A DNA stretch of 64,000 nucleotides from Salinivirga cyanobacteriivorans (GCF_001443605.1 NZ_CP013118.1:4427001-4491000), one strand, 5' to 3'. Positions 16,189-23,932 are shown, counted from the first letter of the stretch. Numbers and translations are program-made. Notes: generated by a model from the letters alone, not told the origin.

Positions 16189-17562
16189 ATGGAAATCAAA
16201 GAAGAATTGATCGACAAGATTTTGCAACCGGCCAACTTAACGATGGCTTGTAAAGAGGTTGTTCGCAACAAAGGCGCTGGCGGTGTCGACGGCATGAAGG
16301 TGAGCGAACTTGAAGCCCACCTGCATGAACACCGAACCACCCTGACCGAGCAAATAAGGAAAGGGAACTACCACGCTCAACCGATCAGGGGCAAAGAGAT
16401 ACCCAAGGGAGGAGGTAAAATGCGCCTTCTGGGTATCCCTACCGCAGTAGACCGGACGCTACAACAGGCAGTTCTACGTGTGGTAATGTTGCGCTACGAA
16501 CAGGAATTTTCAAACTATAGTTATGGGTTTCGTCCGGAACGGAACACGCATCAGGCCGTAGGAAAATCATTGCGCTACATCAATTCAGGCTACCAACACA
16601 TTGTTGAAATCGATCTCAAACAGTTTTTCGACAATGTCGATCATGTGCTGCTTTTACAATTGCTCTACCGGAAGGTTAAGTGTAAAGCCACCATGAGTCT
16701 TATCAGGCGTTGGTTGAGAGCACCACTCGAAAAAGATGGTAAACTCATAAAACGCAGGAAAGGAGTACCGCAAGGCAGTCCGATTAGCCCGTTACTGTCC
16801 AACATCATCTTACATGAGTTAGATACAGAAATGGAGCGTCTAGGGCTAAGATTTGTCCGCTATGCCGATGATTTTAGCATTTACTGCAAAACAAAATCAG
16901 AAGCAAGGAGAGCAGGCAATCAGGTTTACCTTTACCTGAGGGATAAGTTAAAACTTCCGATTAACCGGGAGAAAAGCGGCATCCGACGGCCTACACAATT
17001 CCAGATACTGGGATTTGGATTTGCCCCGGTCTACCAAAAAGGAGTAAAGGGCAAATACCAACTAGTTGTGACCCGGAAGAGATGGAAAGCGTTTAAAGCC
17101 AAGCTGAAAGATATAACCCGGAAGACCAAACCAATGAATTTTGATGAGCGTATTGCAAAGCTGAAAGAAATCCAACGAGGGTGGCTCAACGCTTTTAAAT
17201 ACGCCAATATCAAAGTGAAATTGGAGGAATTAGACGGATGGCTCCGTAACCGCTTACGTTACTGCATCTGGCATCACTGGAAAAAACCTGAAAAGAAAAG
17301 GCGGAGCCTTCTCCGATTGGGCGTCGATCCAGACCATGCTTATGCATGGAGCCGTACCAGGATGGGAGGTTGGGCAGTCGCTCAAAGCCCAATATTGGGC
17401 ACCACCATCACCAAAACCCGTCTAAAGAAACGCGGTTATGTCTCTTTAACAGAAATGTTTAAAACGATCTCCAAAACTTCGGGTATCTACACGCTGTTTA
17501 GCTTCGCTGAACTCGTCCTTCGTCCTCGGTTCCCATGGTTTAGAGAACCGCCGTATACGTGA
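16189..17562 (+). CDS. ltrA: Group II intron reverse transcriptase/maturase
   Basis: 457 residues. N-terminal RT0-like region (VVRNKGAGGVDGMKVSELEA), RT core with LLGIPTAVDRTLQQAVLRV, YSYGFRPERNTHQAV, the catalytic VRYADDFSIYC (YADD box), PQGSPISPLLSNIIL, then a thumb/maturase X domain ending NRLRYCIWHHWKKPEKKRRS and AYAWSRTRMGGWAVAQSPIL. No HNH endonuclease follows, as expected for class C. It promotes splicing and reverse-splicing of its host intron. The ATG at 16189 lies in domain IV after a purine-rich stretch (GGAAACAGAAAAGGAA). The end of the frame overlaps domain V. Confidence 0.93.
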   Translation: MEIKEELIDKILQPANLTMACKEVVRNKGAGGVDGMKVSELEAHLHEHRTTLTEQIRKGNYHAQPIRGKEIPKGGGKMRLLGIPTAVDRTLQQAVLRVVMLRYEQEFSNYSYGFRPERNTHQAVGKSLRYINSGYQHIVEIDLKQFFDNVDHVLLLQLLYRKVKCKATMSLIRRWLRAPLEKDGKLIKRRKGVPQGSPISPLLSNIILHELDTEMERLGLRFVRYADDFSIYCKTKSEARRAGNQVYLYLRDKLKLPINREKSGIRRPTQFQILGFGFAPVYQKGVKGKYQLVVTRKRWKAFKAKLKDITRKTKPMNFDERIAKLKEIQRGWLNAFKYANIKVKLEELDGWLRNRLRYCIWHHWKKPEKKRRSLLRLGVDPDHAYAWSRTRMGGWAVAQSPILGTTITKTRLKKRGYVSLTEMFKTISKTSGIYTLFSFAELVLRPRFPWFREPPYT

Positions 17563-17579
17563 TCCGTACGTACGGTGGT
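17545..17579 (+). ncRNA. Group II intron domain V
   Basis: GAACCGCCGTATACG and CGTACGTACGGTGGT form the compact catalytic hairpin typical of domain V, with a two-base bulge on the 3' arm. It overlaps the 3' end of the maturase gene. The short stretch to 17652, with CCGGTGGGC / GCTCACCGG (17613-17639), would be domain VI and ends CTACTCGAT. Confidence 0.75.
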
Positions 17580-17632
17580 ACTTCGACAGGCTCAGCAGAA
17601 CTGTGAGAGGTGCTCCGGTGGGCTGTTTTAGC

Positions 17633-18502
17633 TCACCGGCCATCTACTCGATTGTGTGGTCGTACTTTTATTAATCTATCAAATAATTCTGTCTTTGTAA
17701 TATATTTTATCGAATCAAGCCCCTTTTTTTCTTCTTCAATTCTAATCAGTCCAAAATAATCCAAAAACCTGTCAAAAATCCTTATAGAATAGCACCTTGA
17801 GGCGTATTTTTCTAAAGTACCATAAGTCGGTTCAAGCGAATCTAAAAGTTTTGGATATGCTCTGAAATATTTCTCAGCATAATAAGAATCTAATAGTTTA
17901 GTTTGTCCGTATTTTGAAAGAAGAATTAATGAAAATCCGTATCCAAGTTGTCCGATTTGATTTTCACCGTATCCGTCATAGTATGCCCAATTAAACTTGT
18001 TTGTAAAAGTTAAAAATATTTGTCGCAATAATTCCTCATTATCTCTAAGTATCTTTTGGGATGACTTTGTTAAGCTTATTTTTCCATTTCGTTTTTTAGT
18101 CAAGCCTGCAAGTTCTATTAGAATCCGTGTAAGATTTACAGTCATTGAGTCTGTCTCTTTGTACAATTTAGAAATCCCTTTGTCAATATGTTCATCTTTA
18201 AGGAATCCTTGATTATATAACTCTGAAACAATTTTTGTTGGTAAAAATCCTTTATTAGTCAGTTTAATCTCTCCGTTTTTATCAATCAAGTCGGTTAAAT
18301 ACTTAATCTGATTGAGTATCGGAATAGTTTTGTAATCTGTGTTACTTAATTTTTGCATTTCAAGTGGACTGTCTTTAGCAAAAGTAAAATGTAAAATCTT
18401 GTGCATTTCAAGCGGTGAGTACCCTTCAAATTCAGGAATCGACCGATTGTTCTGCTTATTCATCTCTTGGTCAATATGTCTTTGTATGTCTTTTAAGTCC
18501 AT
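17633..18502 (-). CDS. Hypothetical cassette protein, 3' end altered by intron
   Basis: 289 codons as the DNA stands, starting MDLKDIQRHIDQEMNKQNNR with FEGYSPLEMHKILHFTF soon after. Mixed helical protein, no signal or membrane segment, no motif I can assign; GYSPxEMHxILHF-type N-termini recur in Bacteroidota hypothetical proteins. The last codons (about VDGR) come from the antisense strand of the group II intron. Without the intron the frame would end ...RPHNSGE with a TGA at 15593-15595, inside palindrome 8. The intron is on the other strand, so its splicing cannot repair this gene's mRNA. A single-gene cassette; possible SPLEM repeat (two copies about 16 residues apart). Confidence 0.7.
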   Translation of the reverse strand: MDLKDIQRHIDQEMNKQNNRSIPEFEGYSPLEMHKILHFTFAKDSPLEMQKLSNTDYKTIPILNQIKYLTDLIDKNGEIKLTNKGFLPTKIVSELYNQGFLKDEHIDKGISKLYKETDSMTVNLTRILIELAGLTKKRNGKISLTKSSQKILRDNEELLRQIFLTFTNKFNWAYYDGYGENQIGQLGYGFSLILLSKYGQTKLLDSYYAEKYFRAYPKLLDSLEPTYGTLEKYASRCYSIRIFDRFLDYFGLIRIEEEKKGLDSIKYITKTELFDRLIKVRPHNRVDGR

Positions 18503-18544
18503 ATGTTTTTGTTGTTATGCAGTTCGCCTGTATTCTGACTAACG

Positions 18545-19930
18545 TCAAAAATTATAGTTGGGAATCAGCGAGTTACCAATTCCAATTTCTTCTGGTTTTA
18601 TGTCAAATTTAACCATTTGTTTTTGAATTCTTTTGGCTATCCCCATCTTTCTTTTTTGGTCAAGAAACAGGTATTCTTTTGGCGGGCTATATGGAACTTG
18701 CTTTGTCACCATTGTCCAGATTATTACTCCCAGTTTTCTTGCTGTGGCACTTACTGCTGCTTGTCTGCCTTTTCGGAATGCAACTCTCTTAAAAAAATCC
18801 GACAAATGCGTGTCTTTCAGATTACCAATTGCATTGGCAGCTTGTCGTAATGCTATTTTTAATCGATTACTTCCTTTGGGTATCCGGCTACTTAGTACTT
18901 TACCTCCGGATATTTTGTTGTTCGGAGCCAACCTTGCCCATGACACAAATTGCTTTGATGTGTCAAATTTGTAAAAACCATCCGGACCTATCTCGCTCAT
19001 TATCGCTAATACTGTGGCATGGCTCAATCCCTCAATAGCCATTAAGTCAACACCTCCAAAATACTGAAACGCAATTTGATTAAAGTTTTTTATAGAGATT
19101 GCATTCTTGTTTTGTCTTTTGTGTGGCTTTTCGGAAGTTTTTAGTTTTTTCTTTTCCGGTGATTTTTTCAACTTCTCTTTAATAAACTTATCAATTTCCT
19201 TATCGCATGCCACAATCTGTTTCTGAAAAAACTGATAAGCCTGGTATTCCTGTCGTAAACCAAATAAGAAATCCTCCCGATTATTGCCATGAAGTGCTTT
19301 GGCTATTTCTTCCTTGGATTTACGGCAATTGTAATGTCTGTGATTAGACAATGACTCAGGATCGAGATTTCCTTTGCATATATCTTCTATAATCGCTAAA
19401 CCTGTAAGCCCACAAACATCTTTGACAACAACATCTAAACGAAAATTCAAAAACTTCAGGTATTTCTGCATTTTTCTTGAAGCGCCTGATGCTGACGCAA
19501 TCAGGTTCTTTCTTTGACGGCAGTAGGTTCTCAGTTTTTCTGTTGTCTCGTCCGGCAAAAAGCTACTTGTAAGCAAACCTAAGGCATGTAGTTTTTGAAT
19601 ATGTCGACAGTCTTTAACATCTGTCTTTTTACCTTTGGCATGCTTGGTAAATTTACCATTACACAGTATTACTTCAATACCGTGCTTCATGAGTTCCGCA
19701 TACAGATTCTGCCAATAATCCCCTGTCGATTCCATGGCTACCGATGTAATACCATAGGATAATAACCATTCGCATAAAGCAGTTAAATCTTCTGCATAAA
19801 CACCAAATTCTTTTACATCTTCTAACGATTGGCCAACAGCCACATAATGCGAACGGCTTCCTACATCAATTCCACCAGCATTTGGATTAATAATATCCAG
19901 TTCCATTTTCTTTTTCCTTGTCTGTGTCAT
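18545..19930 (-). CDS. IS110-family DEDD transposase
   Basis: 461 residues. N-terminal RuvC-like DEDD domain: Asp in GGIDVGSRSHYVAVG, Glu in VAMESTGDYWQNL, and Asp residues in KKTDVKDCRHIQ. A basic linker (KSPEKKKLKTSEKPHKRQNK) leads to the transposase_20 domain with the serine-rich segment ISGGKVLSSRIPKGSNRLKI. These recombinases use a DEDD catalytic site with a catalytic serine and are guided by a bridge RNA made from the element's own end. Frame intact. Confidence 0.93.
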   Translation of the reverse strand: MTQTRKKKMELDIINPNAGGIDVGSRSHYVAVGQSLEDVKEFGVYAEDLTALCEWLLSYGITSVAMESTGDYWQNLYAELMKHGIEVILCNGKFTKHAKGKKTDVKDCRHIQKLHALGLLTSSFLPDETTEKLRTYCRQRKNLIASASGASRKMQKYLKFLNFRLDVVVKDVCGLTGLAIIEDICKGNLDPESLSNHRHYNCRKSKEEIAKALHGNNREDFLFGLRQEYQAYQFFQKQIVACDKEIDKFIKEKLKKSPEKKKLKTSEKPHKRQNKNAISIKNFNQIAFQYFGGVDLMAIEGLSHATVLAIMSEIGPDGFYKFDTSKQFVSWARLAPNNKISGGKVLSSRIPKGSNRLKIALRQAANAIGNLKDTHLSDFFKRVAFRKGRQAAVSATARKLGVIIWTMVTKQVPYSPPKEYLFLDQKRKMGIAKRIQKQMVKFDIKPEEIGIGNSLIPNYNF

Positions 19931-20255
19931 AAAAATCTTCTTTAGTTATTAAAATGACTCTAAGGAAATGTATCTTTGATAACGAAAATTATTCTGAACG
20001 GGGTCTTGGCCATTGCCAGCCACCACTGAAATTATCTACAAGCCTCGGAATTATGACTTCTGGGGCTTTTTACATCTCAACCAGAATGAACGCACGGACT
20101 TTTATGTACCATTGCTGAAATCGGCCTTGCAAAGAGTCGTCTCAAATTTAGCACAAATCTCATTCGGAGCGACTCTTTCGTTAGCGGTAGAAATTAATCG
20201 GCTCTGTAGAAATTGATATCTTCTTTCTCATCAATTTTGGAGGTGCCCGGTGTGG
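19931..20255 (-). ncRNA. Candidate bridge RNA region of the IS110 element
   Basis: The long non-coding end lies upstream of the transposase, the position where IS110-group elements encode their bridge RNA. It has a stem AAAGAGTCG / CGACTCTTT (20131-20139 and 20169-20177) around a 29-base loop, the type of stem with a large loop that carries target- or donor-binding guides. No guide assignment was possible. The call rests on position and fold only. Confidence 0.45.
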
Positions 20256-20261
20256 GGAATG

Positions 20262-20405
20262 CCACACAACGGTCTTGTATAACGCCTCGCGTTTGGCGCT
20301 TGGTCAATTTACTAAATTTTCAGTTAAGCTGTATTTTGAACAATCATCGGAATTTTCAAAAGCATAACCAACTCTGCCAAATGCGCGTTATACGTTGTTG
20401 GCAAC
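20262..20405 (-). repeat. attC-like palindrome 9 (short, divergent type)
   Basis: About 144 bp. Left box CCACACAAC (20262-20270) is the exact complement of the reconstructed right box of palindrome 8 (GTTGTGTGG), which places it in the same array despite the IS110 in between. Right box GTTGGCAAC (20397-20405). Arms TATAACGCCTCGCGTTTGGC and GCCAAATGCGCGTTATA. It lacks the inner GCCAAAAC...GTTTTGGC hairpin of the other sites. Confidence 0.75.
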
Positions 20406-20410
20406 TGGCT

Positions 20411-20971
20411 TTATTCTGCTTTTAATTGTTCCAATAATTTGTTGTAATCTTCAAGTAGGGCCTCATCAAGGTATACTACGTCTGTCATTGAAAATGCTAA
20501 AATTCTGTAAAATGTCTTTAAGCCTTTACTGCTTTCATCAAAGCTTAAATTCATAAAACTTGATAACATCAATGATTTTAATTCATTATACGAAGTTTGG
20601 ACAGTGTACGTATTATTGACGTTTTGAATTTCATCAAATGAAAATCCATTAACTAATCCAGTTTGAATTCCAGTTTCAAAAGCGCCATTTGTCAAAGTTG
20701 GTGATTTGATTCCATCGAAGAAATTAGGTGGTTTATTTAAATCTTCGGTCCAGTAATGACGAGCACTATCACGTAGCATTTTATGATAGACAATAACATT
20801 TTCAATTCTCTTTTTGTTATTCTTTATTTCTGCGATAACATTATTCCTCAACAACTTTGTTTGTTTATTTTTTTTATTAGTGTCAGCCCAATTTGAGATA
20901 AGAAAACCAAGGAATACACCAATTGTTACAGAGATTATCTGGATGAGTAAATCTGAAATTTTTGACTTCAT
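20411..20971 (-). CDS. Membrane-anchored hypothetical cassette protein
   Basis: 186 residues with one N-terminal membrane helix (LLIQIISVTIGVFLGFLISN) followed by a basic segment (ADTNKKNKQTKLLRNN) and a helical soluble domain with IQNVNNTYTVQTSYNELK and ending in YNKLLEQL. The layout resembles small Bacteroidota proteins of the DUF6090 kind, which start with VTVGVFLALWVN-like helices, but I hold that only as a suggestion. Single-gene cassette between palindromes 9 and 10; the stop lies 6 bp from the right box of palindrome 9. Confidence 0.7.
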   Translation of the reverse strand: MKSKISDLLIQIISVTIGVFLGFLISNWADTNKKNKQTKLLRNNVIAEIKNNKKRIENVIVYHKMLRDSARHYWTEDLNKPPNFFDGIKSPTLTNGAFETGIQTGLVNGFSFDEIQNVNNTYTVQTSYNELKSLMLSSFMNLSFDESSKGLKTFYRILAFSMTDVVYLDEALLEDYNKLLEQLKAE

Positions 20972-20990
20972 TCTAAACTGTTTTTAGCTT

Positions 20991-21126
20991 GTTGCCAACG
21001 GTGGCGGTATGAAACGTTGGGGATTTCGGAGCTAATTCACTATCAAGGTACAACAGACTTTGATGCGAGAACCGAAGCTCGAATAACCACTTCGCCCCCA
21101 ATGTTTTATGACCGCGTGTTAGCATT
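20991..21126 (-). repeat. attC-like palindrome 10 (short, divergent type)
   Basis: About 136 bp. Left box GTTGCCAAC (20991-20999) complements the right box of palindrome 9 (GTTGGCAAC). Right box GTTAGCATTTG (21118-21128). Arms GCGGTATGAAACGTTGGGG and CCCCCAATGTTTTATGACCG pair with few mismatches. Different inner sequence from all other sites. Confidence 0.75.
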
Positions 21127-21981
21127 TGTTTTTATTTCTCAATTCGTTTATTTTTTTCTACTGTTAATCCTGTCATTTTAGAAATCAATTCTACGGATAC
21201 ACCTTCTTTCAAACCTTGTTTTGCAATCTCAATTGTTCTTTCTTCTTTCGCTGTATCCAATGAATTTTTTAAATCTCTATAATATTTTAAACTATTCTCA
21301 TAATCTTGATATTCCTGCTGTGAAAACTTTGCAATCTCAGCCGTTTCAAACAGTTTTAAAAATATTGTCTCTTTAAGTTTTTCGGGGATTCTGTCAAGTT
21401 TATGAAGATTTTTTATCAGATAAAGCCATTTGTCAAACCGTGTTTCAAGTTCATCTATTTCTTTGTCGAATTTTGGCATTTCCAAATAGATGAAATTTAA
21501 TTTGTCCGAAAAAACTTCATCAATTTCTAATTCTTTTAACTTGACATCGTACCTGAATTTATTTGGATATTTTTTATCGTCGTCAAATTCAAAGTCCAGA
21601 ATTGCTATCGTATAAACTTTTTCTAATCCAAAATCCCATTCGCTACCTTTTTTTGCCTGTTCTTGTATTGGAAAAGTCGAATAGTAAATTGTCCTATCCT
21701 TAAAAAATTTTTGTTTTGTTTTTTGGAGTTCAACTATAAATCTCTCTCCTTTTTCATTTGTGCAATATAAATCAAAAATTGCTCTTCTATTCAATTCAGT
21801 AGTGCCAAGGTTTTCATTTTTCAAATAAGTCAACTCAGTAATCGTACCTTGTTCGTCTTTGAGCAATTCATTTAAAAAGTCCAATAATAAATCCTTGTTT
21901 GGTTCTTCACCAAATAGTCTTTTAAAACCGTAATCGGTAAATGGATTTATATATTTTTCCACTGTTGTCCGATAAAAATTT

Positions 21982-22054
21982 GAGAGGAGGAAGACTGCAG
22001 TAGCCTTCCTTCTCTCTTTTTTAGTAGATTTGTTTTACCACAAACACTCTACTT
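21982..22054 (+). promoter_or_regulatory. Leader hairpins of the IS4-family element
   Basis: Hairpin 1 (21982-22014) is a 12-bp stem with one G-U pair followed by six T, a rho-independent terminator shape. Hairpin 2 (22022-22054) pairs AGTAGA and TTTGT with ACAAA and TCTACT and ends two bases before the ATG. In copy 3 the sequences differ, but 6-bp and 10-bp stems can still form, which supports a real RNA role in silencing transposase expression from outside promoters. Confidence 0.6.
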
Positions 22055-23254
22055 ATGGATAAAACTACACATTTTTTTGGAACATCGGTTTTCGGACAGC
22101 TGATTTCCTTAATTGATTCAAAAATCATTACTGCAAGTGCAAAAAAGCACGGTTCGGATCACTATGTAAAGAAGTTTAAAACTAAAGATCACTTAATTAG
22201 CATGCTGTTTTGTTCTTTTGCTAAATGCACATCTTTACGCGAAGTAAGTGGCGCAATGCTTGGTTTATCAGGTAAAACCAAACATTTTCAGTTAAATCAT
22301 ATTCCAAAGAAAAGTACCTTGTCAGATTCAAATAAACGTAGAGATTGTGATGTGTTCGGAGAAATCTACAATAAGCTACTCAAACAATATGGTCATTATA
22401 TTTCGGACAGCAGAATTAAAGATGTAATAAACAAACAAGTAGAGATTATTGACAGCTCAACCATCAGTTTGTTTAAGGATATATTGAAGTGTGTTGGACG
22501 GCATCCTAAAACCGGTAAAAAGAAAGGCGGTATAAAACTTCATGCAACGATAAATGTAGACGAAACTGCACCCAAGATGGTTTGGCTCACCAGTGCTGCC
22601 ACTCATGACCATGTATTGTTAAATAGTCTTAAGCATAATGCAAACACAATATACGTATTTGACAAAGGCTATAATGACTACAAAGCCTTTGATAAATTTT
22701 CGCAAACAGATACAGGTTTTGTCACCCGAATAAAAGACAATGCAGCATATAAAACGCTAAATGATTGTAAGATAGAAGAACATATTCATAGTGGGGTTGA
22801 AAAAGATGAAATCATAGAAGTTCAGGTAAAATATGAGAATAACACACGCCCTTTAAAGCTGCGTAAAGTCCAGTTCTACGACAGAAACCTTAAAAGACGG
22901 TTTGAGTTTTTAACTAACTTGTTTGAAATGAGGGCTGATTTAATAGCTGCTATTTACAAACTACGATGGCAAATTGAACTTCTGTTCAAACAATTAAAAC
23001 AAAATTTCCCGCTAAAATATTTTCTCGGGGACAATGAAAATGCGATTAAAATACAGATATACTGTGCCTTAATCGCAAACCTATTGATGACTGTTATCCA
23101 AAAAACGCTCAAGAGGAAATGGGCGTTTTCCAATTTAGTTAGCTTCTGTAAAATTCATTTGTTTAACTACATTCATTTATTCAGGTTTCTTGAGCATCCG
23201 GACAAAGATTGGCAGAAAACTTATGACGAATTGATGCAGCCCTCTCTATTCTGA
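22055..23254 (+). CDS. IS4-family transposase (copy 2)
   Basis: 399 residues, the same enzyme as in copies 1 and 3: DUF4372-like N-terminus and DDE_Tnp_1 core with Asp in IIDSSTISL, Asp in VFDKGYNDY and the YKLRWQIELLFKQLK signature. Frame intact. Inserted between the start codon and the body of the Rpn nuclease gene, in opposite orientation to it. Confidence 0.95.
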   Translation: MDKTTHFFGTSVFGQLISLIDSKIITASAKKHGSDHYVKKFKTKDHLISMLFCSFAKCTSLREVSGAMLGLSGKTKHFQLNHIPKKSTLSDSNKRRDCDVFGEIYNKLLKQYGHYISDSRIKDVINKQVEIIDSSTISLFKDILKCVGRHPKTGKKKGGIKLHATINVDETAPKMVWLTSAATHDHVLLNSLKHNANTIYVFDKGYNDYKAFDKFSQTDTGFVTRIKDNAAYKTLNDCKIEEHIHSGVEKDEIIEVQVKYENNTRPLKLRKVQFYDRNLKRRFEFLTNLFEMRADLIAAIYKLRWQIELLFKQLKQNFPLKYFLGDNENAIKIQIYCALIANLLMTVIQKTLKRKWAFSNLVSFCKIHLFNYIHLFRFLEHPDKDWQKTYDELMQPSLF

Positions 23255-23439
23255 GGCTTACTTTAAAAAATTCATTAAATGCAAACCTTAATTCTCAGAA
23301 AATCATAGTTTTGAAAAATCAATTGATCAATTCCGTGCTTTTATCGGACAGTAATGATATTTTTCTTTAAAATCAGTCATTTCTTATTTTATTCAATCTC
23401 AAAAATACAATTTTTAATGTTATGCACAATCGTTTCTTT

Positions 23440-23636
23440 AAAATAAATGCTAACGTACGCGGTTATGAAGCGAAGGCCTTACTTGAAAAGACCGATCGAA
23501 CTTCACAGAGCCAAAACTTTGTTTTACAAATTTACATCTTTAAACGTCAAAACGAAGTTTTGGCGGTGTTAAAATTAAACTCCGAACCCACGAAAACGCA
23601 CGTGCTGCCTTTGCTTTATTCACCGCTGTTCTGGTG
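23440..23636 (-). repeat. attC-like palindrome 11
   Basis: Left box AAAATAAATGCTAAC complements the right box of palindrome 10 (GTTAGCATTTGTTTT) at 14 of 15 positions, the longest match in the array. GTT of the right box is at 23628-23630. Arms GGTTATGAAGCGAAGGCC and GCCTTTGCTTTATTCACCGC; inner hairpin GCCAAAACTTTGTTTTAC with CGTCAAAACGAAGTTTTGGC. The partner of its right box (which would end the last cassette) is missing beyond the IS21 element. Confidence 0.82.
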
Positions 23637-23927
23637 TGTTTTTGATTTTATCCTCTTGAAAAGATTGGATTTTCCTTTGCTCACTTCTTCAATGTCATAA
23701 TCGTCTTGTAGTCCGAGCCAAAATTTTGCAGTCGTCCCGAAATACGAGCTCAGTCGAAGCGCTGTGTCAGCAGTTATCCGTCGTTGTCCTTTAATAATCA
23801 TCGAAATCCGTGTTTGTGGAATCTCGGTGTCCTTTGACAGTCGATACGCTGAAATCCTCATTGGTTTCAGAAATTCCTCCAATAATATTTCTCCAGGATG
23901 TATGTTTGCTAAAGTGTCCATAATCAA
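23616..23927 (-). CDS. higA: HigA/VapI-type antitoxin
   Basis: 103 residues starting near MDTLANIHPGEILLEEFLKP, the hallmark of the HigA family, then a helix-turn-helix (ISAYRLSKDTEIPQTRISMI) and the conserved YFGTTAKFWLGLQDDYDIE. The frame ends inside palindrome 11, whose arm supplies the C-terminal N-S-G-E. The toxin gene upstream (5') is cut off by an IS21 element, so this is an intact antitoxin with a broken partner. Confidence 0.9.
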   Translation of the reverse strand: MIMDTLANIHPGEILLEEFLKPMRISAYRLSKDTEIPQTRISMIIKGQRRITADTALRLSSYFGTTAKFWLGLQDDYDIEEVSKGKSNLFKRIKSKTHQNSGE

Positions 23928-23932
23928 TTCGT

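Larger units (their letters stand above)
15607..17652 (+). mobile_element. Group II intron (class C-like) inserted in palindrome 8
   Basis: 2046 bp from GTGTGCCC (fits the GUGYG 5' start) to CTACTCGAT (fits the AY 3' end). It encodes a reverse transcriptase/maturase without an endonuclease domain and has a recognisable domain V. It lies in GCTGT/TGTGTGG, the GTT core of an attC-like site, directly after the palindrome stem. Class C introns insert behind hairpins, and the attC-specific subgroup uses integron attC sites (established for that group). Boundaries come from consensus ends plus the requirement to restore the core, and are probably exact. Confidence 0.88.
18505..20255 (-). mobile_element. 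IS110-family insertion sequence (ends approximate)
   Basis: A complete IS110-type transposase gene plus about 320 bp of non-coding DNA upstream of it and about 40 bp downstream. IS110 elements have no clear inverted repeats, so the ends cannot be placed by eye; they fall between the ATG of the cassette gene (18502) and the left box of palindrome 9 (20262). It sits in the 5' leader of the cassette gene 17633-18502 and probably separates that gene from its promoter. Confidence 0.8.
21960..23356 (+). mobile_element. IS4-family insertion sequence, copy 2
   Basis: 1397 bp, ends CACTGTTGTCCGATAAAA and TTTTATCGGACAGTAATG, 9-bp duplication ATATTTTTC (21951-21959, 23357-23365). The leader before the transposase has two hairpins: a terminator-like stem (GAGAGGAGGAAG / CTTCCTTCTCTC then T6) and a stem AGTAGA...TTTGT / ACAAA...TCTACT just before the ATG. 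These would block read-through transcription and hide the start codon region. Confidence 0.95.
21132..23380 (-). pseudogene. Rpn/PD-(D/E)XK nuclease family transposase, split by IS4-family copy 2
   Basis: The body (ENPFTDYGF-type start, here EKYINPFTDYGFKRLFG) is open to the stop at 21132 and is about 276 residues. The IS lies at codon 6: on its far side (23366-23380) the sequence encodes MTDFKEKYI, so the intact gene began with ATG at 23378-23380 and continued in frame. Family features: PFTDYGFKRLFG, FDLYCTNEKGERFIVELQKT (PD-(D/E)XK-like D...ExQ) and the RTIYYSTFPIQEQ segment. Rpn proteins are recombination-promoting nucleases. A GTG next to the IS end could still start the body, so residual expression is possible. 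Single-gene cassette. Confidence 0.9.

Noticed and set aside
18528..18546. CTGACTAACGTC as the left box of palindrome 9, with IS110 inserted into the site
   Set aside because: The true partner of the palindrome 8 core is CCACACAAC at 20262-20270, an exact complement; the IS110 therefore lies in the gene leader, not in the site.
4658..23640. CRISPR array
   Set aside because: Repeats are long palindromes separated by genes of 0.3-2 kb; no short regular repeats with equal spacers and no cas genes.
4658..23640. Palindromes as ordinary transcription terminators
   Set aside because: They are 135-195 bp with AAC/GTT borders and unit-specific complementary ends and lack U-runs, which terminators do not explain.
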